DNA from: Sanderia malayensis
Lineage: Eukaryota; Cnidaria; Scyphozoa; Semaeostomeae; Pelagiidae
Direction of reading: 5' to 3'
Length of the DNA: 64,000 nt
Assembly (NCBI GenBank): GCA_013076295.1
Contig: RQOL01000658.1
Span: forward strand, 4,104,353-4,168,352
A model generated the notes under the pieces. The model did no database searches and had not been told where the DNA came from. It was given only the letters and a program-made list of their open reading frames with translations. This document shows positions 37,201 to 49,200 of the stretch, in pieces (the stretch's first letter is position 1; each line of letters starts with the position of its first letter). The translations under genes and the position numbers were made by a program.

Positions 37201-40200
37201 AACACAGCTTGTCTCTCCAGCTCCAAATCTTCTTTCAGATTCTTGATTTCTCGCTCGTAAGATTTCCTTGGATAAAAAAAGTCAAATTATCAAAACAACC
37301 ATACTACATTGCCTCGTTGAAACTCAACACTACAAATGCTGCAATGCTTCGAAGACTCTTGTTTTAAGCGCCCCTCAAAAGCACCGGCATGTTACGTAAA
37401 GAACCTAACAAGGCCCAGAGCGTTTATTCGAACCATAACAGTACTTTAGAAGAATGTTTATTTGAATCTAAAAAAGATTCAAAACCAGTTCAGAACCGGA
37501 AGCAATGACATTCTTCACTGAGGGGTAAAAAACATCAACTTGTCATTCGCAGCTCGTTAATAGAATAGCATGGATAAGAGGTTGTGGTCTTAGATATGGC
37601 TGCTTACGTAATTCGTTCGATGTGCTCCTCCTTTTCAGCGATTTCCTTTTGCAATTCAAGGCGCAATTGCGTGAGTTCGGCAATTTTGCTTTCTGCTCTG
37701 ACGCGCTCATCGTCCAATGTATATCGCAGCTCCTTCAAAGTAAAAAATTAGTGAAAACCGTAGACCAATATCAAAACCACTATGACCAACTTACATCTTG
37801 TCGTATAAACTGCTTTAGAGTACACTTCTCTAAATAGCGGGTAGCTGAGAAACCAATGTCAATAACTGTTGTCCGTCATGGAACTACCCGTTTCATAGAG
37901 GTTGCTTTGACAAAGGACAAGATTCATAGAGGTTGCTTTATTTACCATTCGTTCAGTTCTTGGCATGGCAAATTATTGTTTGGCCCCTTCGAGGTTCGTT
38001 ATGCTGGTATTACGGTTGAGAATGAATCTTCGTCTTACCTCAATTGCAGACTGCATGTCAGCCATCTCCCTTTCGAGTTTCTTTTTACTCCCTTCGAGTT
38101 CAGCTGTCTGCTTCTTTAACTCATTGATCTCTTTAAGAAGTTCATCAATTCTGTCTGTAACGTAAAATTCTTAAATATTCATACCACGTGCAAATGCAAA
38201 TTATTCCGATTCTGATTCTGATTCTGATGTCAATGCTTACTAATGCACCAAGAGAGGAAGTTATTAGAAATTCCCATCAAACTAAAACAGGTAGCTACAA
38301 AGTTTGAATATGAATATAAATTGATTGCCAAACTGAATCTGACACTGACCTTGAAGGCGTCTGTTATCTTGTCTGAATTGATGCAGTTCGGCTGTTACTT
38401 CATCATTATCCTTAGACATGGATTCAATCTGTAATCGAAAGACAAAGTTCCATATAACAACCAGCACTGATAATTGTAAAAACCTCAGAATGATCGGTGT
38501 CTCAATTCATTTACTAAAAATAAATAAAATAAAAGCTAGAGGTTTAGCCGTGCCATTACCTCTGCAGTTGCAGCCTCGAGTTCCTTTTGTAGCCTCTCAA
38601 ATTGGATAAACAACGTGTCGTGTTTCGACTTCCAAACAAATGCAGACATTCCCTGACCTCCGCCAGCCTACAAACAAAAGTTAATCGCTAATGATTTCAG
38701 CTTTATCGGGTGCATAAAGCAGCTACTATTCTTTAAAAGTATCAAAATCTAAAACAATCATTGAAATATTTCCCTTGGCAAAATTTCCATGGGTATTTAA
38801 AATAGGCAGTTCTTCCACTCACCTCGTCAAGGTACCTTCTTAGTTCTTTGTTCAAATCGGCAATCTTGGTCTGGTATTTATCAACTGTTTTGATTTTAGT
38901 CTGAGATTCAGACAAGCCATCTTCCAAATCAGAGAGCCGATTGGCGAATCTTCTCCTGCAAAAACAGTGCAACACAAACTCAATACAAGCGTACTGACTT
39001 TTCCCACCTCCCCGACCTCCCTGATAGCTCTGTGTTAACCGGTGGTTGGCAATATAAAGCAGCAAATTTCCAGGAGGCAATACATTATGCTTCTAAAACC
39101 CTCTCTATCAATTGAATCAATGATTTTCAATGACACTTGATAACAAAATTCGGGAGCGATGTGTAAATAGGTACAATTAAAAAACATAATAAAACAACGA
39201 CATCAAAGAACGAGTAGATTGAGAAACCCGCAGGCTGATACTTCTGCCAGAAACCAATAAGCTATTTTGACAATGGACTGGGTGGAAAAATCTCAGGTTC
39301 TCATACGAGCCTGTTTTCTGTACACAAAAATGCTTACTGAGATTTGATCAATTTTCCAGAACTTTCCACCCCTGCATCATTAGTTGCCTCTTCGAAATTA
39401 TCTTTCACTTTCTCCAAATCTTTCATCGTGTCTTTAATGTTAACTTTCAACTCAACCCTGAACTTTTCCTCGCTCAGTAGTACTTCTTCCACAGCCTCGA
39501 GTTCAAACAAAGCCTCGCTTAGCCTGTTCTGCAGCTCTTTCACCTGATATCAAAATGATTGCAGAAAAATAAAACATAGTTGAAGCTTGATAATTGTAGC
39601 TAAGAGCTGAATATGAAATTTCATCGAGTTAATGAGAATTGGACTATTCCACTGAAGCTAGTTATCAATAACAAACCTTGATATCTTCGTCATCAGAATC
39701 ATCATCTCTTCTGGAAGATCGTTTTCTCCTTTGTGATTTCATCTCTTCCAGTTCATCTTCGAGTTCCTGGGAAAATATTTAATAACAAATAAAATACTTA
39801 AACAATTCAAATGACTTGCTGCCTTTCAAAATATAAAAAAAGAACAAAGCTGATAAAATAAATAAAGATAATAAATTGACGAATACCGAAATTCTCTTCT
39901 GCAAAGTTTGGTTTTCCTTGAACATGTCTCTCTAAAAACAAAAAAGCAAAGAGAGCATCATATACAGCCAAATGATAAAGTGAACTCTCATGAGTTGGAT
40001 ACGAGTCGGATGTGGGACATAGATTGGATATGGCATTTGCATACTCAGGAACATAGGGTCGTTCGAGACGACCAAATTTGCTGAATACATATCATAAAAA
40101 AAGCTAAAATTAAGTTAAAATACACCAGGTATGATTAAGCATGTCCTAACCTTGCCAACTCCTTCCATGACAGCACTTTTGCTTGCTCTTCTCCTCTGAA

Positions 40201-43200
40201 CACTACTGAAATCTTCAGCATTTCTTAAATCGTCAATTTCTTCCAGCAAATCCTGAGTAAACAACAGAATTAAATAGATAGAGAGATCATTCTAAGTAAA
40301 TCATAAATAAAAACCGATGGCCTGGCATGGCAATAGAACGTAATTCAAATAAATATACTACATTTCGTTTGACTACAAGTTTTCTTAGAGCACTTACTTT
40401 ACGTACTCTAAGACGTAAAGTGAATCCTGAAGCAGTCTTGTTCCACTTCAAGACCCACTGAGGTCAGCTGCACATGGCCAATAAATTTGCACTTGGCCAC
40501 TAGACTCACAGAGACAAACAAAAAGTCTTCCAAAGACTCTTAAATAATTAAATACAATATAACTTGCAGAATCATAAAATGTTTCAGCTCTAAAACTAAA
40601 TTTCTCTACCTTGATATTATCTTTGAGATCTTTGTTATCTTGTTCAAGCTCATCTCTCATCGCTTCAACATCTTCAATGTCTTTCTTTCTCGCCTGGATT
40701 CTCATGTGAGCATCTTCAAGTTCCTCTGAAAAACACGATACACGCATACACGATACACGCATACACGATACACACATACACGATGCACACATACACGATG
40801 CACACATACACGATACACACATACACGATACACATATACACGATACCAATACGATATGACGATTCAGCACAAAAGGCAAAAAGAGGTGAACCTGGTTTGC
40901 TTAGTATAAAAAAGGGTAGATGTCTTGAACTAACCTTCGAGCTTGCTGTTGTCTGCTCTACTCATTTCGAGATCTGCCAAACATTTCTCGTATTTCTCTT
41001 CCATTTTGGACATTTTTTTTTCAAATTCCTAAATAAATAGCAGAGAAAGCAACTAAAAGCTATTAAAAAGGGCCATTTTGCCTGAGACACAAGTAGGTGA
41101 TGGTGAAAATTAATGAAAATTAGAATAGAAGATCAAAATTAATGAAGGTTATAATTAAAATAGTTGAGAACTAAAAGAGACAAAGCTAAGAATAAAAATA
41201 CAAGTTAAGCATCATTTGCTTCAATCCTTGACGTCGTAGGATGAAAAGGTTAGAAAGAGTAGAAGTGAAAAATAGATTGATTGTCCCGACTTACAGGCAA
41301 TCCTTTGTGTCCTCTTACAACCTTGATCTCAGATCTGTGTTTCTTCTTCAATTCCACAACGGCCTTCTCCGATTCTTCTTGCTGTTCAATCTGTTCATCC
41401 AAAGCTGTTTGCAAGTTCTAATATACAACCAAAAAAGAATTAAAAAAATACGGGAAAAGGAAAACTAATAAAAAAGTACAACAAAATACACAGCCAATAA
41501 AAATTCTTATTATGACAATGAAAATGCCTTATTTCAGCAACAAACCTTAATGTGTATTTTCAATTCAGCTACTGATGCTGATGAGCCACCTTTACCAGAA
41601 TTATCATTCTGCAAAAGAAAAAAGGACAAGTTGTTATTCTAGTCAAAGGCAGCGCTACAAATATGCATCTTCTAAGCAACAACAAAATTTAAATTCGTTT
41701 GAAAGCTTTATTGAACTCTATTTAACATTTGAAATACGGCTTAACCTTGAAATGCCAAAAAGCAGAGGGATAAGATATCTCGTTATGTTGACAAGGTTTT
41801 AACCTTTGAGCAAATATATCAAGCGGGTTAAAATTGTCTGCAACAGCATAATGTTCCAGGCATCATAGTCATAGTCATAATGCGCTTCTTATCACTATGC
41901 AGACCATACAGAAATTGTTTTCAACCAGTAGCCGGTAGGTATATCACGGTTTAACTACAATTGGCTACTGACAGATATCGATGATCCATTCAAAATAACA
42001 AACCTCTTCACTCTCGGCTCTTGCGGCTTGTAACTGAATCTTGATGCTTTTGAGCTTCCTCTGAGATTGCTGAAGTTCGGCCAGGGTTTCCTCGTGGAGT
42101 GTCTTCTCATCAGCCAATTCAGCTTTCAAATTCTGATAGAAATAAATATTAAAACGTTTGAATGAACTTCGCAGCAAGTAACTAAAACACTGAATACCAG
42201 CTAACTTATGAAATGCAAGTATATAAAGTTATATACAGGTTATATAATAATATTATACATAGAGCAATATGCAATAAGAAGTAACCATAGAGATAGGATA
42301 TAAGATAATCTAGAGTGCTAACGGCCGATACTCCCTCTGTGTAGCGGCTGAAGCAAAAATTTCTAGCCAGCCACCCTCCAGCAAAATGGCGGACAAAACC
42401 CCACAGCTAGAACTTCACAACCTCGAACCCAGGGCCCTTCCAGCTTCGCTGACATGGCCCTGGTACCTACCTCGCAATAATGGACTGTGATTGGCTAACC
42501 AATTAACAATAGAAATTGCATAAGTTAGTGACCCGGGGAATTTCAAGAATTAATTTTCATGAAAGGCAAGGAAAACAAGAGAAAATGTGCCGACAATGTG
42601 AGAGAAAACGTGACCCTGCATTGTTGTTATGTACTATGCTTCACGAGTAAAACCCCAACAAGAATTTTAAAAACCTTTCGATGATGACAGGAGAAAATTA
42701 TAAACAGGTGATAGCTTCATTTCTTTTTTTCAATCCGAGATATTTTCAAATTTACTTCGGCCTGTCTGCAGCGCCTAGGCCCAGCAAAAACGTATGATTT
42801 TTGGACTGATTTGTTTTTAATTTTGAGGCTTAAAGTTTTGAAAATGATTAATAATATCAAGTTTAAAGCTATATATAGACTTTACGTTTAACTCAGACGT
42901 TATTTTGCTTTTTACACGGCTGAAAACAAGTAGTTCGGCATAGGCGAAGGTCAATTGAGCTCAACAAAAATAACTGTTGTACTCCTCCAAAATGAAAGTT
43001 TGCTTCGTCAATTTATGAAATTAAGTTTCAAACACTTTTGATGAATATTCTCTTTGGTCTAATCTTCAACTTGGAATGTTATTTTTAATTATGTGAATTT
43101 ACATGCACCTGTTGCTCAAAAATTACGATTGAAATCGGATAAAACCGATATAATCACATTCAATTTCCGTGTGTTTTGATGTTTTTTTTATAAAATTCGC

Positions 43201-46200
43201 ACAGCAACATGCCCCGGGGAATTCAGGAATTAAAAAAAAAGACTCTCTGACAAACATTAATCCCAAATAATTCCAAAATTGCCACAGAGAAAACTAATTT
43301 GTAGACGAAACAAAATGGCGTGGAGGCTAGAGCGACGCTAATTATGCTATATTTACCCTGATATTTTAACTTCATGTATGTTTTTGCATAATTAAATGGA
43401 ATAAATTAACACCAAATTTGCAGGTAGGTACCAGGGCCATGTCAGCGAAGCTAGAAGGGCCCTGGGTTCGAGGTTGAGAACTTCACATTTTGAAGTCAAA
43501 GTGCATTGATACTTTCAATTAAAAACCTCAAAGAAACATTCTAATCCTTAAAACATTATGTTATATTCATTATACTGAAAGTTCATGGTTGTTTTTACAA
43601 TATTATTACAATTTACAAACTTTAATGCAATTTGCAATGGCACGAATTGTTAGGCCTAGATATCTCTTGGAGGGTGAGTTTTTGTATCCCTGTGCTCAAA
43701 CACCTTGAAAATCTTGCGTCCCTGTGCGCAGTCACAGGGTTTCGATGTATCAAGTGGTAAAAAAATGGCCGCCATTGGAGGATTTTTGGCGTCTGGAGGA
43801 TGAGCCTCGTTCGCACTCTAGATTATCTTATATCCTATCTCTATGGAAGTAACAAACCAAAAGTAAATGCGCACGCACTGCCAGTTAACGTTTGTGTTCC
43901 CCTACCATAAAGGGTCAATTTTAGCATTGTTTTCGCAACAATTTCTGGTTTTGAAATTCCAGAGTCAGAAGTTCAAAAGTAAAATTTCATCAACTATGAA
44001 TAACATTGATGAAATAACCATAAAACATTTCACATTTTGATTACATAAAGTATTTGGGCATATATTATAAAGTTCAGTGCAAATGGATCACTAAAAAGCT
44101 CACAGAAAATCTGTAACGCGATTTATCCGTAACTACAAAAATTTGTTTATACCCTTATATACTCTTGTATATGCGCTGGATTATTCCCACCCTTAGTGAC
44201 ACCCTAGACTCTTGGGTGTTGCACTACCATGAGCCCTAGCGAGTACATATTAGATGAAGTCTAACTCTCGAGCATCATGGCGGAGCCGCTGAAATCCATT
44301 GAGAGTTTTGTTTGCCCGAAACCTGGCCTCTGCCCACCAACCATCCAACATGCTGTACTGCCACAACAGCATATTGACTAGGCTTCGTGACTAGGTGGGG
44401 TTCGCAGCCATGACCTGCATGTTGGCATTGGTGGTGATGGCCCAACTTTCAGGCAACCATAACCTTTACGTATTTTAGTGGCTCCGTCATTATACTCAAG
44501 ATTCAGACTGATCTAATATGTACTCGCTGGGGCTCATGGTAGTGCAACATATAAATTTTTGCATGGCAAGGTTTTGAACAGTATATATATTGTAAATATA
44601 GTGCTTTGAATTCGTAGGTAACTTGAGAAACATAAGAAACAAAAAATAATGTCTACCTCAAGTTCTTGTTGATCGCCGCCTAATTGTCCGCCATCTTCAC
44701 TATCCTGTTAAAAAAGAACGAATACATAACAAACACATTCTTCCTACAATTTTACACAAACTGTGAAATCAAGCAGCACTGTTAAATCAAGCAGCGCCTT
44801 AAGTATATCAGCTCTCCCTTTTGGGAGACTTCCACCCACAGTAAATGTCATGCAACATACAGTGTACTTTGAGTATCTAACTGTATGAATGATATTAGAT
44901 GAAATTGTAATAATTTTGAAGATGGAAATTGCATAAAACATATCTACATTACCTGTGAAGGTTGAGCTCTTAACGATTGCAGTTCTATGGACATGCTTCG
45001 ATATCTTTTCTTCAGTTCTGCATAATTTTCCATCGTCTCTTGATTAGCAGCTCTCTCCTCTTCAAGCTCAGTTTGCAGTTGCTGCAAAGCATACACGAGC
45101 ATTACGTTATATAATACGTCGATAAAACAGCGGAATATAAATGACTAGTTAAGAATATCTATTTCAAGACCAGCCCAGTTGTACACAACACGAATCTCGC
45201 ATAAAAAACAATGAGAGGTAGATTTTGACGAAACAACACAGTTACCTGTACTTTAAGTTGAATATTTTTGATTTCTAAAGCAGCCTTTGGATTGTCCTAC
45301 ATAAATAACGTGGAAGAATTATTTAAAAAATTAATGATATGGAATAGTTTATTCATCTGTGGATCCGTGCAGCAAAATAGATTTACCTTTCCCTTCAGTT
45401 GAATGACTGCCGATGTTTTGAAGTTCTTAGATGATGTCTACAAAAATAAAGTGTACGATTAAATATAATTACGATTATATTTAATCTTTCGTAAGGCAGT
45501 ATGGGTAACTAAAAGTAAAGCAGCGTCCAGTAAAATTAAATATGTTGTAAAGTAAAAAGAATTAAAATGGACAACAGCAAATCAATTGGAAGTGGAGCTT
45601 AAGTATGTGACCTAGAGTAGAACAGGGCATAGAAGCTAATGACAAGCAAATCAAGGTATAGAATAAGGCAGTAAATTAAAATAAATTAGCAATACCTGTT
45701 TGGTGTCATCCTCAGACTTGAGTTGGTTGATGGTATTTTGTGCTGCCTCCAACTCTCCTTCTAATTTTCGTAATTCATTATCTGTTTCTTCGTGAGCAGA
45801 CATTTCTTCCTCTAAAGCCACGTGAAGATTCTAAAGAAAGGTCAGAGAAAGAAAAGAATAGTTACCACGAAAAGCTGTAAGTAGCAATATTAATCTTGCT
45901 AATGCTTGTTAAGACCTGGTAAGAAGTGCTAATGCCTTATGTGACGTCTAATATCCAATGTCTGATACTTCAGATACATGATTAGAATATATAAGACCTG
46001 ATTAGCACCGTTGAAAAAAACTTCGCAAGATCAGAAGACTCGCAAAACTCTTGGGCATGGGGAAGAGCCTATTTCCTTTAGACCGTAATTGTATAGAACA
46101 TATTGCGCATGCGTAAATGCAACATGTATAGTGTTGTATAATAAACTTATAGTTGTAGTTGTAAAGTTTCGATGATAAATGAGACAAAGATGGTGAACCT

Positions 46201-49200
46201 CAATTTTTCGTTGCAAGTTCAAGACTTCGTTATCTGTATCATTTTCATTCTGAAAGTAAAGAATTGGTTGATTAAATCGTTTAAATGATGTTCATACGTG
46301 TGGTGAAAAAAAAAGAGCTAGGCAAACCTGAGAAAAATCGAGTAAAGAAAAACTTAATGAAAACATCAGGACAAAATAATCATATAATAATACAGCATCT
46401 CACAATGTTCTGCAAAGATTTATAATCTTTGAGTTCTTCTTTGGCAGTGCTATAGCGTCTTTCTGCTTGAGTCAATGAGACCTTCATTTCAGATACAACA
46501 TTACTTTTCTCTTGCAATGCAGTTCTCGCTTCCTATAAAATAAAATGAAAAATATAATTGCACATTGCATCATATCAAAAAAATAAAACAGAACGAAAGA
46601 TAGAGCAGAATTCCAATAATTCTTCTTATTTTTTCATAATTCTTTTCTGGTTATGTTTCCCTGTATATTTGTGTTGAGAAGGCTTCGGGTTTCGGCCACA
46701 TTCAAGCCAGGTATTCCTTTATGAAAGGCCTATCGCATTAAAGTGAATGCTATGATAAAGATAAGCATACAAAACCTCGAGTTCTTGTTCGAGATCATTA
46801 TTGACATCTGTTAGTTCTGCCTCAAGCTGTGAAAGTAAAAGTAAAGCAATTTACAACGGAATTGAGATAAGAGAGCCTCTTCCAAAAAAATTGCATATTA
46901 ATTATATTAAATTAAAATTCATAATAAATAAATTCTAAAAGAGAATGTATGGTTCGTGCAGGGTATATTATAAAGCCTACTTGTTGCTGACGTTCTTGCA
47001 ATTCTCCAACTTGTGACTGAACACGTAAGTTTTTACTTTCGGATTTCTTCAACGAACTCTTCAATTCCTGGATCTCAATTTCGTACTCTTCAATGGTCAT
47101 TGTCAATTCCTTCAATATCAAACAAAATGCATTAAAATTAGTGAGTAAATGCTAAAATTGAATATGCTAAAACAAAACAAGGCCTTTTCTTACCGAAACT
47201 TTAGTCTCAAGATCTTTCGTCTTTTCAGACGAACCATCATTCTAAAATTAAATTATCCAGACTTAGTATGAAAAAAATGACAAAATTAGCCCAGACATGT
47301 TGGCATAAGGAAGGCATGAAAAGCATGCCATGCCAGTGCAGTAACCATCATTAATGTATTTAAACTAATGAAATTATATTGCGTACCTTACGTCTTCTTC
47401 GTGATTGTCCATCACTACCATTGCTTGATGCTTCCTGCAAAGCAGAACATGACATATATTTTGAGATCAGGTAGCTACAGTAGTATCTAAGATATCTGGG
47501 TTAGGGGTCTAAATTCTGAAGTTATGCGCCAATAACGAGAAAGATAGACGTTTGCTGATTTGAGGATTTGAGGAAAGAGAGGGGGAGAAACAGAGAAAGG
47601 GAGCGAAAAATACTCAACCTGTTCTAAATCCTGAATCTTCTGGTTGGCATTTTTCAAATCATCCTTGAGTTTTCTAACTTTGCTTTCATATTCTGACTGC
47701 TCTTCAGTCAAAGTTTCTTCTAATTCCTAAAGAAGACAATACCACAGTAATTTTGAGTTATCCCCATCATTTGACGACAGAAAAATGTGCAAGAACCATA
47801 TTTAGAGAGAGGATAGCTTAAAAGTCAAGAGATACCTCAATATATCAAAAGGGAGATGTTATAGACAAAAAATGTTATAGACAAAAAAGCAACTATGCCT
47901 CTCAATGTTTAAATAATAATGAAGATATATAATTCTTTAAACTAACCTGGACCTTTCTTTCTAAAGATTTCTTCGCTCTCGAGCCAGACTTATCACTGTC
48001 TTGACGCTGAAAATGAATCAACAGAGAATTAGTATAACACAATATATAACAAACTATAAAACAGTACTTGCAAGAGAATATACAGCAGTATGTGAAGTAG
48101 AAAATACAAGGAGGTATACAGTGGTGTACACTATAAAAGAGTGCACACAACAGCATACAAAAATACAAATAGTGAGTACAACAGTACATACAACAAAATA
48201 TACAGCAGTATTTAAAGAGTATACAGTAATATATACAATGAAATAGTTCATACAGCAGTGCTTAGCATAATATAGAATAGCGTATATCATATAACATAGA
48301 ACATAGAAAATATAACAATACATACAAAATATATGTTATATACTGCATATATAATATCAAACAATATACAAACGCAAGCAATACCTCTTGAAGATCTGAT
48401 ATTCTTTCCACAGCTTCCTTTAACTCTTCTTGTACTTTGGTCAACTTTGCATCAGTGCTCTCGTGGTCAGATTGCTCTTCGGCTAAGGTCGCTTCAAGTT
48501 CCTGCAAAATACAACAAAGAACTATAGCACAAGCACTTGTTCAATAACGTGAAGCCATGATGTTAAACAAGCACATTGAAAAACAGACAACGAAGTTCAA
48601 AACAACATTGAGCTTTGTTGAAGAATAAACAATGAACATTGAAGCATTAAGTCAGTAACGTAGAGCCATGATGTTAAATAAGTACATTGCAAAAAAGCAA
48701 TAGAGCTCATAACAAAACTTGCAAGCAATGGTACCTCAATTCTTCTTTCAAGAGATCGTTTTTCTCTGTTTCCTGCTTTGCCTCTGTTGCCGTCTTGCTG
48801 CAAGGAAAGTAAATTTATGCATTTAACAACTGTATTTGGAAACCATCTACCTTCACAAAGAAACTCTTTTTGCAAGTGTTGAATAAAAGTAAAACAAATG
48901 CGAAGAAACATGTATAGCTGAACCTCGACAAGTCAAACACTCAGAGAAATGAGATCTTTGTTTGAGTTTTGAAATGTTTGAGCTATTGAGAGCCCAACAT
49001 GGGGTATACATATGGCAAAATCAGGGGAAACAGCAAATTTCTTCATACATCAAAGAATTCGACTCAAATGTTAGTCGACTTATAGATATTCAAATGTAAT
49101 GGTACAGCTATAGACAACTGAACACAATGACAGACTAGATACAGCAATTATTGAAGACAATGACCATTGAAGAGTTCAGCATACGATATATCGCAATGCA

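Noticed and set aside
40448..40879. 143-codon ORF with CMCVSC-type repeats
   Set aside because: It is a translation of a 15-bp microsatellite fused to the frame of exon 40610-40725.
41241..41468. Plus-strand ORFs across the coiled-coil exons
   Set aside because: Antisense shadows of Glu/Lys-rich exons; they lack any domain and do not respect splice sites.
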